Part shown: positions 12,533 through 24,224 of the stretch, piece by piece
Layout of the letters: every line of letters starts with the position of its first letter
How positions within the stretch are numbered: position 1 is the stretch's first letter
Source of the DNA: Ophiura sarsii
Lineage: Eukaryota; Echinodermata; Ophiuroidea; Amphilepidida; Ophiuridae
Assembly: GCA_035610835.1 (NCBI GenBank)
Contig: CM069452.1
Span: 8,947,109 to 9,011,108 of the forward strand
DNA: 64,000 bases
Direction of reading: 5' to 3'
Notes under the pieces: model-generated
Seen by the model: the letters and a program-made list of their open reading frames with translations, nothing else
The model's database searches: none
Told to the model about the DNA's origin: nothing
Position numbers and translations under genes: made by a program

Positions 12533-13059
12533 AACAAACGCAATTATGTAAAAAACATGAAAAAATGATCTTCCAACAAGGTCAGTAAACAAGAATTGCT
12601 ATACTTTGACATTTTGTTTTTAAATTCCTGTACATATTTTTCTCAGATTAATTATCCTGGTTAAAGAGTAATTTCATTAGCTTTCAGTGGAATTTATTGG
12701 CTAGTTAAAATGTGTTGAGGAGAATATATTTACGCTCATTTATATATAAATGAGTCTATTTCAAAATCCAATTAAGTTTTGTTATATCCCATTATTAAGC
12801 TTTGACTCGGTTTCATTATTCAGGAACAGCTCAAGTCCACTGTACTCTTGCCTGGCCCAAGATCATAACAAAAGCGCTGGTTTTATTTTTGCTATGTTGA
12901 ACACTTAATTATTGACATAATCTTATATTTATTTAATATTAAATTTATGAAGAGCATATTCAAGCACTAAGTATTAACCCTTATAATACAGCATTGTGGG
13001 CCATTAAAATGTGAATTTGCAGGCTTGATTGCCCTCCAGACTGAAACCCTTCCAACAAA

Positions 13060-13200
13060 CAATATCAGGGTGGGGGTGGGGGGGGGGGGCACTCAACTTA
13101 TTATGGGTAGGGGTGTGCCCATCAGGGTCTCAAAAATGGGGGCTTCGGAGCTGACATTTGACGAAAAATAGGGCCATAACCTTAACCCCGATTTAGGGAA
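13060..13200. repeat. G-run repeat fragment
   Basis: A run of G with few interruptions (13069-13090) leads into CACTCAACTTATTATGGGTA and GTGTGCCC. It is similar in style to the family Q repeats at 33648 and 57108 (poly-G beside a GTGnGCC motif), but I cannot show it belongs with them. Confidence 0.35.
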
Positions 13201-13221
13201 AGAGAAAAAATAAACTAAATT

Positions 13222-13303
13222 GCCGGGGACCAGCCGGGAATCGACCTGGGACCCTCCGGACATCAGCTACTCGCTCCCGCATTATACTGCGCTCAACTGT
13301 TGA
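13222..13303 (-). repeat. tRNA-like segment (SINE head or tRNA pseudogene)
   Basis: On the minus strand, GAGCGCAGTATAATGCGGGAG resembles a D arm plus anticodon stem, and GGTCGATTCCC is a B-box-like T loop about 40 nt later. A complete cloverleaf cannot be drawn with confidence. Either a tRNA-derived SINE head or a decayed tRNA copy. Confidence 0.4.
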
Positions 13304-14178
13304 TACGTCATCAAAAACCGTCCGCATCTATCCCTAGATGTTTTGGATACAACGCTAAACTAATATTACGCCCAAAACAATCTAATTTCCTTTACCAATA
13401 CAAAGCATATCTGATATAAAACATTACATTTGTTAAATCTTACCTTCAGTTACATTATCCGTATTACGAAGCACTCATAAGAGCATCATCAGTATCTCTA
13501 ACGATCCACACCAGACTACCAACACTTTCACTATACAACACCATTCACTTATAACACGTTACCAATCTAATGGGCCTAAATTAAATAATGCTTTGTTTCA
13601 AACAATTACAATTTGAGATGATTGAGGTTAAGCCAAAGGCTATACATACAAAATATTTTCTGAGTCAAGTGACTCACTTTTCATAAATGGGGTTACTGTG
13701 GAGACAAAATGACTCATTTTGATCAATAAAGTGTCACTGTGGAGACAAATTGACTCAGTTTTACGATGACGACTCGCTTTTTATTTTCAGTGACCAAATA
13801 TTATGAACACATTTTTTGATTGACTCTTATGAAGATTGTCAAGATGGTATTTTACATTTGTTGGTTAATATTTGATTATAACATTTGAGTATTTTGATGA
13901 AAATTCACACACATTTGACAAATTGGTATATCACTCTTCTGCCTTTCTATGATGAATGACTCTTATACCATACATCAAAATGCTTATTACGGTATGTGAA
14001 ATAAAATGGCAGTTGCAATTTGAAACATTTTGCTACATTTTAATTTTAGGCCATAATTGTCAGACTCTATCTATTGATTTTCCAAATGGAATTAAAGCTT
14101 CAATTCACCGCTACTTAAATATTTTATCACTTTTAACAATCAATTAAAACAGTTTATAAATGGATTTGCAATCTACAC
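13304..14178. other. Gene-free stretch
   Basis: AT-rich. GACTCA-containing phrases recur at 13660-13770 (two copies of ACTGTGGAGACAAA with GACTCA after each, about 50 bp apart). No gene is recognised. Confidence 0.45.
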
Positions 14179-14179
14179 T

Positions 14180-14216
14180 TCTAGCTAGTTCGTTGGTATA
14201 GAGCATCGGGTTAAAA
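14180..14216 (+). repeat. Possible tRNA 5' half
   Basis: CTAGTTCGTTGGTATAGAGC then ATCGGGTTA looks like a tRNA D arm and the start of an anticodon arm. No T arm follows, so it is a truncated SINE head or chance. Confidence 0.3.
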
Positions 14217-14309
14217 AAAATCATTATTTTCCTTACAAAATAGACCAGAAATGGCATCAGAATGCATCGAAAATTTCTCGGGCCAAGCAGACAGCGATAT
14301 TTTTCATAA

Positions 14310-14358
14310 ACCTAACCCTAACCCCTAAACCCTAACCCTGATTTGAACCCTAACCATA
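14310..14358. repeat. Interstitial CCCTAA-type repeat
   Basis: About seven imperfect AACCCTAA/AACCCTA units. This matches the animal telomere unit in short, degenerate form, well inside the sequence, so it is interstitial and not a chromosome end. Confidence 0.6.
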
Positions 14359-15200
14359 CCATACACATGTTATAATCCCTCACTACGTTACAAAACAAAA
14401 TAGCGCAAGCGGGCCCTGGACCCCATGCAGTAAGAGGCTCCGTTTGCTATGCGAGCTCCGCTTTCCAAGATAGAATTTCATTATTATTAATAAAATTCAG
14501 CTGAAAAATTCACCATTTCTTTTACAAAATAGACTGGAAATGGCCTCAGAATCTCTTTAGGACCCCACGCTGCAAAACGCTCCACTCGTTTTGCTTTCCT
14601 GATTATAAATTGATCTCCTAACTGAGAGGGCTGCCTACTGGCCTGTACCTTGTATTCAGTAGCCTAATTCCCCATCTAAAACTAACTTTCACACTCCATT
14701 CTGTGGCATAAGCCATAACTCTATCCCGTAAAGACAGCCATCCAATTTGGAACAAGATCACATCCACATTGTTGTGACCGAGATTTAGGCCATTGTGGTC
14801 TGTGCGATTATGCGTCGCAGTAGTAATGTTTTAGGTTTTTCGCAGCCTAGTAACAATGACGCAGTGAGACCAAAAACATGATGTGGCTCTAGTAATGGGC
14901 AGCATAAGCTCCTAAATAGAGCATCTTTTCCGTGCACTATAGCAACATGTAAAGTGGCTACACCATAAAGTATGGTATTCCAAAAGGGTCGCAAACTATT
15001 ATTTTTTACAAAACAAATTATCTTTGAAATTATGGATTTTAGCGGATTATTTTGTTTAATATCATTAAATAGATATACAATGAGAAATCTAGTCATATCC
15101 GAAAGTCACAGACATACTATAACTGGCGCAATCGTGTACGCAAACTCCTGCAAAACAACCTCCCAAAACTATAAACATAATCATCCCTTTGGGCTACCCC
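14359..15200. other. Gene-free stretch
   Basis: Two phrases of the type ACAAAATAGACC(A)GAAATGGC recur near 14236 and 14525, so the region around 14220-14560 is a diverged duplication. The ORF at 14785-15096 (minus) has no recognisable domain. Confidence 0.4.
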
Positions 15201-15290
15201 TAAGGCACAACAAAAAAAGAGAAGTTTGTTTCCAGTAGCAAGCCTGCCTGAAAGTCAAATGCGAAATGCCTTTTTCTTTTCTTTTTTGTT
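15201..15290. repeat. Partial Harbinger-like MITE end
   Basis: TAAGGCACAACAAAAAAAG then AGAAGTTTGTTTC.. AGTA and ..GAAAGTCAAATGCG parallels the left end of the element at 29908 (GGCCAAAAAAGAAG, AAGTTTGTCTC, GAAAATCTAATGCGG). A clear right end is not found. Confidence 0.4.
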
Positions 15291-16510
15291 GTTGCACAAA
15301 TTCATAGTGGAGATTCACTTGAAATGGTTTGATTTAGTCGAATCTGTACATTTTTGTTACTCTTATGCTCGCTAAAATGTGATATTCGCCGTGGATTTTC
15401 ACTTTTGTGTTTGCCGTATGTGGCCAATCGCCATCTTGAAACATGTTGGACACAATTTCAATAAAAGATGGCGCCCTTACAATATCTTCCGCCGATTTTT
15501 CTATTAAACAAACTGACTGACCGACCGACTGACTAAATAAAGGAATAGAGAAATAAAAAGCCTAGAAAAAATTCAACACAGGACACAAAAAATAAAGCTC
15601 ACAAAAATAAGCACCACTATTTAGTATTCACACTCTCCACACATTTGTTAGTCTAATCATAATACAACGCCCAGCCAACACAGCCAAGAGTATTTTTTAT
15701 TAATTTTTGATTTTCACCACTTTTCTCAGTGGTAAGATTGATGTTCCTCATTACGGGTTTGATTATAGCTCATACTTGCTAAGCCTAATGTGTCAGATAA
15801 TCTCTGTTTCATAGATCAATCATTGTCTATTGTTTACACGTATAGGCAAGGACGAGCCCATCTCGCAAAGCGCTAGTTAAATCATCATATGTGAATAGGT
15901 TAACCCTTCAAAGTTCAGAAGCAGATTCAGGAAATGTTGAATCATTTTAAACTGGGTCAAACCGTATACTGCGTTCATTAACTAAAAAAAATTGTATTGA
16001 TTGAAAATGAGTTCAAATATCCCTTACAGATTTGGTGAAGAGTAAGATTTAATAGAGCACATATAATCAATCTTGAGATGAGACTATCATATAATGTCCA
16101 TATTTAGTCGGTGGAGAGTTAATGTTTTTGTCATCACATATAAAATAATGTCAATTGATGGATTGGTGAGAATATTGCATGGTTTATTTCAATTTCAATG
16201 TGATGGTAGGTATGATGAACGTTGATGAAATAGTAGAACAGGAAAGCCAATAGACAAACAATATATTGCGGTAGACTGTTTTATGTTGCGACAGTCACGC
16301 TTCTGTCAAAAATTAACGCTACACTATCTGAATAATATTTGAAGGGGAGTTGATGAATGAGACAATTTCGCCACTTCGCGGTGCTCGCGAATGCTTGGAA
16401 CTGTCAGATGTTGAACGATAAATTAGAATCAGTAAACTATTTGAAGCTTAGTTGAAAAGAGAAGACAAATTTATACTCATTGCTTCAATTGTTATTCTTG
16501 AGTGCACCCC
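15291..16510. other. Gene-free stretch
   Basis: ACTGACTGACCGACCGACTG at about 15508 is a short GACT/GACC microsatellite-like tract. Otherwise unique AT-rich DNA. Confidence 0.5.
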
Positions 16511-16725
16511 TTAACCCCCTGGGCACTACCTGTCTATCTAACAGGGCTTCTGATTGGTTAATTACAAGATATACTCATTTGAATAACCAATTATGATACA
16601 GCTTTTAAACTATTTCACCCCGATCTTTATCAGGGATACAATTATTCTAACAATGTCTCTCATTGGTGCAATAAATGATGTATCCATCTTTCTGACCAAT
16701 CGGCCGGTAGTTCTCAGGGGGCTAA
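16511..16725 (+). repeat. MITE family I, 215 bp, TTAA-type ends
   Basis: TTAACCCCCTGGGCACTACC on the left pairs with the complement of GGTAGTTCTCAGGGGGCTAA on the right. The body (GATACAATTATTCTAACAAT, TCTCATTGGTGCAATAAATG) is nearly identical to the reverse complement of 43742-43957, which has the same length within 1 bp. The overlapping ORF 16593-16823 is therefore a repeat product, not a gene. Confidence 0.75.
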
Positions 16726-16986
16726 CCTGGTTAATGTTCCCATTAATTTTATTTCATATTATGCAAGTGGACACGCACGCCACTGGTGTGATTGCTCTAA
16801 GGGGCTCACCTAAAGTCAATTAAATCAATTTATAACTTTAAAGTCATGATTTGGAGACTTGACTTTAAACATCTTTTGTATTTGTATATTTATGTAAACA
16901 AACTTGACAACATGCAGTACTATGTGACTTGCAAGTTGTATTCATGTCAAGTGAACAATTAATAACACATAGATACATGTATATAA

Positions 16987-17380
16987 GGCCAAATAAAAAT
17001 AAAACTAGTTTCTTGTCCTAACTTTTGAAAAAGGAGGATGAGGGCACTTTTTTTAAACTTTTTTTTTAGTACACAATGCAAAATCACCATTACCAGCGTG
17101 GTATTGCATGATTGATTTCATAACTTGAAGAGGACGAGGCCTTTGTAAAATCTTTTTATTTCATGGTTCTGGGGGGGGGGGGGGGGGGGGGGGGGGTTGT
17201 GAACACAAAACTGCTTTAAAATGCTCATTGGACTATAGTAAATATATTACCAAGATGTCAGCGTTTTAAATACTTTAACAAAAAAGTTATAGAAAAAATA
17301 CCCCTAAAAAAGAAAATTATAGAATTCCTGAAAGATGATGAGCGAGGTGACGAGAAACTGCTTTATATTTTTACTTGGCC
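16987..17380. repeat. Harbinger-like MITE, 394 bp, TAA flanks
   Basis: GGCCAAATAAAAATAAAACT starts the element and ACTTGGCC ends it. TAA lies directly outside on both sides, which fits the 3-bp TWA target of PIF/Harbinger transposons (established for that superfamily). The early motif AGTTTCTTGTCC is shared with the copy at 23353 (TGTTTCTTGTC). A G run of about 26 bases lies at 17171-17196. Confidence 0.7.
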
Positions 17381-17744
17381 TAAAGTGCAAAAAATGGTAG
17401 AGTTTTGTTGCACAGTGTGAGAATCAAATTTATTCTCACAAAGAAGACTTGCCGATTTATTCTCACAAAGGAGTTACATGTAGAAATAATATTTACACAT
17501 AATGAACATTCATCAATGCAAAACCTTTGTGATTGATTCTTGATGCAAATATGTTGGCAAGAATTAATTAATGGTTTCTTGTGAAATTTATTTAACCATT
17601 TTTATTGGGCTATTCCATTTAAAATCCATACACCCCTTATGGCTGACATGACAGTAATCTTCCACACAGGGAGTGTACATTTCAAATGAAGTCACCCATG
17701 CAGGTAACCCCAGTTGAAAGTCACACTCCCTGTGTGGATGATTA

Positions 17745-18078
17745 CATACTACATACTACATACTGTTATTCTGTACACAGCGCCCTATATCGGGCATTAA
17801 CGGTACAGTGCCCTTGAAACCTAGGGACATGAGTTTTTGTGTACACAGACCGGGATGATCCCCTACTCTTTACAAAGGAGTCTGTGACCTTTTAACGTGC
17901 TCGGATTTTGCTCTTTCGATGCACGAGACCACCATTTCTATGTGACTTCTGACTCCGAACCACGAGGCAATTGAGACTACGTTACCTTGCCTAAGGATAC
18001 AAACATGTTGGCCGTAGCGGGGCTCGAACTCACAACCTTTGTATTGTGAGACCTGCGATCTATCCACTAGATTAAGGG
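17745..18078 (-). repeat. tRNA-derived SINE, minus strand, with ACATACT tail
   Basis: On the minus strand the head is TCTAGTGGATAGATCGCAGG with a B box in GGTTGTGAGTTCGAGCCCCG. Then comes TTTGTATCCTTAGGCAAGGT, shared with the SINE at 7392. The 3' end is a (AGTATGT)n simple tail at 17745-17763 on this strand's left. This copy sits inside the split MITE Y. Confidence 0.7.
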
Positions 18079-18312
18079 AATGCCTTGCTTAACACTTTCC
18101 ACGCGGCTCTAAGTTTTACCATACAAAACCGAATTTTCAGAAACTTTTCCCAACTTTCAGGTTCTATCTCAAGGATTACTGGATCAATACTAGGCATGTT
18201 TATACTTATTTTAATGCATTTCTCATGGTGATTCTAAATATGGTAAGGATATTCAACAATTTTGACATTTTTGAAACATTTTGGAATGTCGTCTGCAGCT
18301 GCCTGCCGTATG

Positions 18313-20076
18313 TAGTCTTTGTCAAAGACGCCTCTTGAGCCGAGCGCAGCGAGGCGCGAGCGCCGCAGACGCGAGTAGCGAGCGCCGCAGACACGAGAGT
18401 CGAGCGAAGCGAGACGTCTTTGTGCATTTAGCTATTCCACTGTGTAAGCATAACGTGTCAATCAAATTATGACATCATCGTAGGACACTATTAACTCCGC
18501 CCAATTCTATCGATGACAATGTTTAAAGATACGAATTTATATCGACGACCAAGATGACGTCACATGATAAATAGCATACAAAATAGTCCCATATATAGTG
18601 CGAAACTAATATTTTTATTTTATTTTATATTAAATGTGTCTATTACCGTAAATAAAATGGTTCTCTAATTTACAATGTAGCTTTAAATAATAAATAAATA
18701 TCACTTTTTAGTTTTCGATTTAGTTTATTGAGTTGAGTGGATATCATAACGCTGTAACGACACTAGGGGCCTATATATTATTAAAAACCGTCGCCATCTT
18801 CAGAATGACTCAGTGGTGCAGCGGTCTAGGGCGCTGGACGATGTACTGTTTTATCGCAGATGACATTTCTAAGATTCGAGTGTTCGAGTCCCGGCGGGGA
18901 TGATGTTTTTTGTGTCATCTAAAATTAACTTTTTTTACTCTCAAATTAAATAGACATATTAATAGCACTCTATTTTGCACATTTTATATTATTTTTTTCA
19001 ATACAGATCATTTAAAAATATTTTTTTGGATCAAATGGTTTTAATTTTCGATTTAGCAGTAGGCCTACAATACATACTATTGTATTGAGTGGATAAACCA
19101 TTTGCGTTGCATACGTTGCTTTCACTTTTCAGACAACTTGTTTTGTATAAACATTGGTACTTTTTGATGTTCCATTATATTAATTAATTACAATATCATT
19201 AGTTTGTTTATTAACGAGACTCTTTTTGGGGGTACGAGTGAGCACTTTATTTAAATCACATTTTTTTTTTTTTGATTCGGCTGTTGTGTTGTGTTGTGTT
19301 GTGAATGTGATGTTCGTGATTTATTTTTACATAACGATTGACTATTTATAGTATTAATAATAATTATCCTGGCGCCCTGGGAAAACCAAGTTATTTTGTT
19401 GCACTTTTGAATTTGTCATAAATTACGTTTTTCTCGTATAAATTAATAAACATTGGAATTTTTTTAATTTTAAATTATGATATTTTTTTCTTCTTTTTTT
19501 CCCCATAGTAAACTTTACCACATATCGCTCACATAACGACTCGGTGATTTTCTTTCAGAAACAACACACTAGTGATCCTCTTGCCGACTTCCACAAAAGT
19601 CAACAAAATCAATATCGAGTCTTCTCATCCTTTTGACACTTGTCCACCTAGGTTGAAAATTCGTTAATTCACAGTGCAATTTTTGTCGCTTAGCGGAAAT
19701 CAAATATGGCGCCGATCATCAGATAGAAAAATGACCTTTTGACATAGCGTTCACGAACCAATCCTTGCGCAGACCGATTCACTATTAATCCGCGAGCCAA
19801 TACATCGATATGAATTTGAGAGTGAAAATGAATAGATATCGATTGGAGTCGATCATTTTTACAATCGACAAGAAAGGAGATCTATTTTTATATAGGTATG
19901 ACATCATTATGACATCATTATTAACCAATCAACAAGCACGATTTTTTCAGCTGAAATCTTCGGTAAAACAAAGTAGAACATAACACAAAGATTATATGAG
20001 GAAAGGCCTTGTATTCCACAATTTTGATAGAGGGCGCTCACACCTATACAGAATACAGGGCCTTGATGAAAGGCTA
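18313..20076. mobile_element. 1,764-bp non-autonomous DNA transposon with 9-bp TSD
   Basis: The insertion is bounded by TGCCGTATG on both sides (18304-18312 and 20077-20085), and it interrupts a recognisable MITE, so it really is an insertion. Short terminal inverted repeats are visible: TAG(T/C)CTTT. The left end starts with a 15-bp palindrome (GTCTTTGTCAAAGAC). A GC-rich subterminal block of GCGAG/GCAGACGCGAG repeats follows at 18331-18418. The rest is AT-rich with no transposase ORF, but it contains a tRNA-like segment. A 9-bp duplication fits Mutator-like elements best; hAT (8 bp) is the alternative. Confidence 0.65.
18806..18902 (+). repeat. tRNA-like segment with intact A and B boxes
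   Basis: TGGTGCAGCGG at 18814-18824 fits the pol III A-box consensus at every constrained position. GTTCGAGTCC at 18882-18891 fits the B box. The 57-nt spacing, with a long extra stretch before the T loop, is like a class II tRNA (Leu/Ser type). The T stem does not pair, so it is not a functional tRNA; it is a SINE head or tRNA pseudogene carried inside the 1.76-kb transposon. Confidence 0.5.
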
Positions 20077-20077
20077 T

Positions 20078-20233
20078 GCCGTATGGGAAGTGTTAAGGGG
20101 TGATGGATTTTCAAATGTATAATAGCCAACAATTTTGACGTTTTTAAAACATTTTGTGAAATTTGGCATGTCGTCTGCAGCTGCCTGCCGTATGGGAAGT
20201 GTTAAGGGGTGATGTATTTCAAATGGAATAGCC
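20078..20233. repeat. Local tandem duplication of MITE A tail plus MITE Y end
   Basis: GCCGTATGGGAAGTGTTAAG then GGGTGATG(G/T)ATTT occurs twice, at 20078 and about 20184. Between them sits another copy of the last 90 bp of MITE A (CAACAATTTTGACG to GTCTGCAGCTGCCTGCC). The unit is about 107 bp. It arose after MITE A entered MITE Y. Confidence 0.65.
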
Positions 20234-20696
20234 GTCTACCCGTGTACATTAGTCAGTCAATGACTGGAATCATCATCACCTATAGGTGTCCTTGGCCTTA
20301 AGTATACTGAATATAGAAAATAACCTTCGGATACATTTTTTATTAAGCAGATGAGTCTTTATGTTGACAAAATAATAATGAGCCAAGTAATTGTACGCTT
20401 TAAAGAAGCAATTAATTGCTTGATTGCTCATAGTAGTCCAAAACAACCTAATTGGCTTGTGCAAATGTATAAAGCATATAACAATTGATTGCGTAATTTG
20501 AGGGGCGGGGCTTAACAGGGAATTCCCCCTAAGGTCTCTGCACAGATATAAATACTAAACTGACAATAAAGATAACATATATTGAGCATCAGCAATAGCA
20601 AATTGGCAATAACAGACGTGACAGGCAATTGCTTTTTCTTGGCGGATGCCTGACAGGCATGAGTGGATATCTTCACAGAACATTTGTTATTAATCA

Positions 20697-21081
20697 TTAA
20701 AGGGGCATTGAGAGATACGTATGGGAGTGCGCCCTCAATTATCCTGGAAATCAGTTTTTTTGCATCAAAGTAATACTTAGGCATATACTAACTACCATCT
20801 GAAACAGTTTACCAACATTCGCCGTTTATCATATAAAATTTCATGATTTTCTTAGTTTCGTTATAATCATATCGAAACTAGGTGCTGAATTCGGAAGTTA
20901 TGCTATCATTTCACCTGCCGACTTTCGCGGCAAATCTCAACCCGTAAGTGCCGTTATTTGCTTATTTGGCATGAAGGCGATGTCGGAATTGTATGACATT
21001 TTGAATTTGAGCTATGTTGATGATTACCTTTACGTTATTTGCTCATTTAGTATATCGATACATCTCTCAATGCCCCTTTAA
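20697..21081. repeat. MITE family L, 385 bp, TTAA-flanked
   Basis: TTAA AGGGGCATTGAGAGAT on the left is exactly mirrored by ATCTCTCAATGCCCCT TTAA on the right. TATGGGAGTGCGCCCTCAAT inside the left end is shared with the copy at 35952. The minus-strand ORF 20512-20784 runs across the end and is not a gene. Confidence 0.8.
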
Positions 21082-21278
21082 AGCCAAGAGAAAATGGCTT
21101 TAATGTCCCAAAATAGAAGGAAACCAAATACAATTGTGTATAAACTAGCAAAATGTCAGGGGTATCTGTATTGCTTTCAGAATTAGAAATCCATAAATTC
21201 ATTAAAGTTTTAAGTAAGTGTCAGTTAGTCGGGTCTCTCAAATCACCCTAGGTGTGTTAATACCGTTTCCTGTGGCAT

Positions 21279-21630
21279 TTAAAGGGACACAATGTCATGT
21301 TGAATTTTTTTAATTTTAATTAATTTACTTCAGAATTCAAGATGAACATTAAAAATTGCCATTATTGTTGTTTCTACTAAAGAAACACCCAGCAACAATG
21401 TTTTAAATATGTTGGAATACCATCCCTAACCATGTAAAATGCTGGTTGCGGCTCTACCAGCATTTTTGAATCGACGTTTTCTTGTACAAAGAGGGCTAAT
21501 TTGTCTTAATCCTTATAGGTGTAAGTTCATACATGTAATACAATTGTAAAAACATGCAAATCCCGGTTTTGATCATACATTTTTGTAATTGAGGGCACTG
21601 CCTCCACCACATCTCTTAATGCCCCTTTAA
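21279..21630. repeat. MITE family L, diverged copy, 352 bp
   Basis: TTAA AGGGACACAATG on the left has drifted. The right end, ATCTCTTAATGCCCCT TTAA, is canonical, and GAGGGCACTGCCTCC near the right end matches the family's subterminal GAGGGC motif in inverse orientation. It lies 200 bp from the preceding L copy. Confidence 0.65.
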
Positions 21631-21772
21631 GACTGGATTTCGTTGGTTCACCCAGTTGGTTCACCCTGTCTAGTGACTCGAGGCAACAGTACATATTAAA
21701 GAAAAAATAATAGTAGAAACTGGATTTTACCAACTTGGCATGAGGGCCTATAACATGTTGTGATCAAGTCTC

Positions 21773-22690
21773 TACAATGGATTATTCAAAAATATTAAAA
21801 ACAAATAACAATAAACATTAAATAGGTGATCAAACTGTGTCAATGCAATCTTCAAATGTAAATGTAAATCTAAATCAGACTATGCTATCTTCAGAAGATA
21901 GCAATTACTCACATTTGAAAAGACACATGCATTTATTATATCTAAAGACTCTTGCTATCTACATAAGATAGCAGTTTCATGAATTTGAAGACAGTTTGAA
22001 GACAGTATTTGTCATTTTGTGTACTAAGAAGAATGCAGTCATGTTTGAAAAGACACTTGTCTTATTTTACAATGGATTATTAAAAAAATAAATATAAAAA
22101 ATAGCAATAAACATTAAATAGGTGATCAAACTGTGTCAATACAATCGACAATGGTATAACAAAGCTCTCAATGTCACAATTTTTAGGATGTAAATTCACT
22201 ATTTTTACAAGTATTTTTGCTTTACTTTTGCAGGTATATTTTTAAATCTAAATGTGTCCAAATTTACTTTAACCGTGTGCTATCTTCAGAAGACAGCAAT
22301 AACTCATATTTGAAAAGACATATGTATTTATTATATCTAAACACTCCTTGTGTGCTATAGTCACTGTCATAATGCTATGGACAAAATTCAAGCTATTTCA
22401 CATGTGCTTGTTTTGTTGTTGTTTGCGGAGCTGCGTCCAGATGCATGAAATGCGCATACAATTATGCCAGTGTGCGCGACGATTGACCAATCAGGACACT
22501 CATTCTCGTCCGGTTACACACTTTCGGGTTTACGTATGCACACATTGGTGGTATTATGTCCATAGCATTCTGACGCTGATTATATCTTTCTAAGATAGCA
22601 GTTCTCCAAATTCGAAAGACAGAACTTATCATCTTGCATGCTACCTTCAGAAGAAAGCAATTCCTCATACTTTAAAAGACACATTTATTA
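21773..22690. repeat. Diverged duplication with GCTATCTTC palindromes
   Basis: ACAATGGATTATT followed by AATAAACATTAAATAGGTGA and TCAAACTGTGTCAAT occurs twice, about 295 bp apart (21773-21846 and 22069-22141). Each is followed by a palindrome of the type TGCTATCTTCAGAAGATAGC (near 21892 and 22279). Two more variants lie near 21953 and 22639. Each palindrome is followed by AATnnCTCATnnTTnAAAAG. Non-coding. Confidence 0.6.
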
Positions 22691-23352
22691 TCTTCAGACT
22701 GTGTGCTATGTTCTCAATTTTTTTTAAATATTTCATCATCATACAGTAGAGATTTTACAATTGATCCATTTTGGCAAGAAACTTGACAGTGTTGCTAGTT
22801 GATTTGAGTAATGGAGCATAAAAGCCTCAGCGAGAAAAATCCCCTCCCTCCTTGATAGTCTTGTTGATCCATTTTCTTATTTTCGATTCCTCATGTGCCT
22901 CTCTTGATCACCTGTCACATCGTTTATTGATGATTTTCTCCTCCTCCCAATCCATCAAACGATAAGCCCTCACTGTATAGTCGGATTTTGGCATGTTTAA
23001 GTTATTCATGTTCTGATGCATTTCTGTTGAGGAGACATTTTTAATCATACACATTTCCTACGGATGTAGATCACTGCCATCATAGATTATGAAGGCATGG
23101 ATGGCGAAGTGAATGCTTACCATTGAAACTATGCTTGTCTTAGATTAAGATCGTGCAACACAAATGCCCATATAGTCTTTCGCACTGTCATGAATCAACT
23201 TCTCATAATTCATGAATAAAACATCACTCTCATTGCAAGATGCATTAAGTATTGATTTGAAAAAAGATGTGTTTGTTGTCCATTGAACTCATGGATTCAA
23301 GTTTAGGTGTTAGTTAAAACTGGGTAAAGTAGATGTCTATAAAACTTCATAA

Positions 23353-23711
23353 GGCCAAGTAACAAAAATAATGTGTTTCTTGTCTGGACTTTTTAAAAAT
23401 TATCGAGGGCGCCCCTTACTATTTGTTATTTTTGGATTTTTTGTTATTTTTCAGAAGCCAAATTACAAGCTTTTTGCAAGAATTGTTTCGATATTCGTAT
23501 CACTATCTATGCCAAGGAGTGTTTCTCGCGTCTTTTTCATTGAAATATAGTTGAAAATGATGAACACACTCACACACAACAAAGACGGGTATGATTTTGG
23601 AATTTTTTGGAATTTTTTTGGAATTTTTGAAAATAACAAATAACAATATTGGAGCGGCGTCAAAAATCGGTGCGGGCGGGGACGTGAAACGCATAATTTT
23701 TGTACTTGGCC
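23353..23711. repeat. Harbinger-like MITE, 359 bp, TAA flanks
   Basis: GGCCAAGTAACAAAAATAAT on the left is mirrored by ATTTTTGTACTTGGCC on the right, with TAA outside both ends. Near the left end, TGTTTCTTGTCTGGAC matches the copy at 16987. The overlapping minus-strand ORFs (23463-23733) are repeat-derived. Confidence 0.75.
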
Positions 23712-24014
23712 TAAAGAGTGATATATCATTCACAGCAGTGCATATTAATTTAATATATTTAAAATATTAGAAATATTTGAATCTTCACTTTGGTTTCTTC
23801 TTATATACATATCCCACCAGCTACTATGAGATGAGCTGTAGCTGCAATACACTACATGTAGCAATACCCACATTCATTACCTGGCTTTTCAAACATGACA
23901 GTCATACAGGTGGTATCAGCTCAACACAACATTTCAATGGGATTTCAATAGACTTGATTGTCCTGCTATTCAAGGTCTATGCTGCCATTCCAATTAGATT
24001 CTTCAGAGTATGAA

Positions 24015-24102
24015 GATGAATGATTTCATGCTTTTGCGCTTTGTATCCCTAGGCAAAGGCGCGGTATGAATGTTATTTATTATTATTATTATTATTATGA
24101 AA
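24015..24102 (+). repeat. 3' end of a tRNA-type SINE with (ATT)n tail
   Basis: TTGCGCTTTGTATCCCTAGG then GGCGCGGTATGAATGTTATT ends in (ATT)n. GCGC(T)nTATnAATGTTATTATT endings are typical of deuterostome tRNA-SINEs (recalled knowledge). The head is missing or too diverged to see. Confidence 0.55.
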
Positions 24103-24224
24103 CATGAATTTGGCATAAGTAGTATAAGAGGTGACTTTTCATGAGGTTTCAGGAGTACGATGTAAATTAGCTGTAATTTTCGAACTATGACTCAAATGTA
24201 TATAGAAGTATACCAACAAACAAT

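Larger units (their letters stand above)
18089..20095 (+). repeat. MITE family A interrupted by a 1.76-kb insertion
   Basis: TTAACACTTTCCACGCGGC at 18089 starts a normal plus-oriented family A copy, which proceeds through GTCGTCTGCAGCTGCCTGCC to 18312. The last 10 bases of the element (GGAAGTGTTAA-type end) resume only at 20086-20095. The gap is filled exactly by the insertion at 18313-20076, flanked by a 9-bp repeat. Both TTAA ends are present. Confidence 0.75.
17608..20233. repeat. MITE family Y, split by nested insertions
   Basis: The left end is GGCTATTCCATTTAAAATCC at 17608. The matching right end, TTTCAAATGGAATAGCC, is found only at 20217-20233. The left half (17608-17745) includes an inner hairpin with ACACAGGGAGTGT and ACACTCCCTGTGT. 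Between the two ends lie a SINE, a TTAA MITE of family A, and a 1.76-kb transposon inside that MITE. Removing these rejoins a MITE of a few hundred bp. See the findings for the order of insertion. Confidence 0.65.

Noticed and set aside
14310..14358. Telomere
   Set aside because: Only a few degenerate CCCTAA units, in the middle of the sequence; same for 28563-28617.
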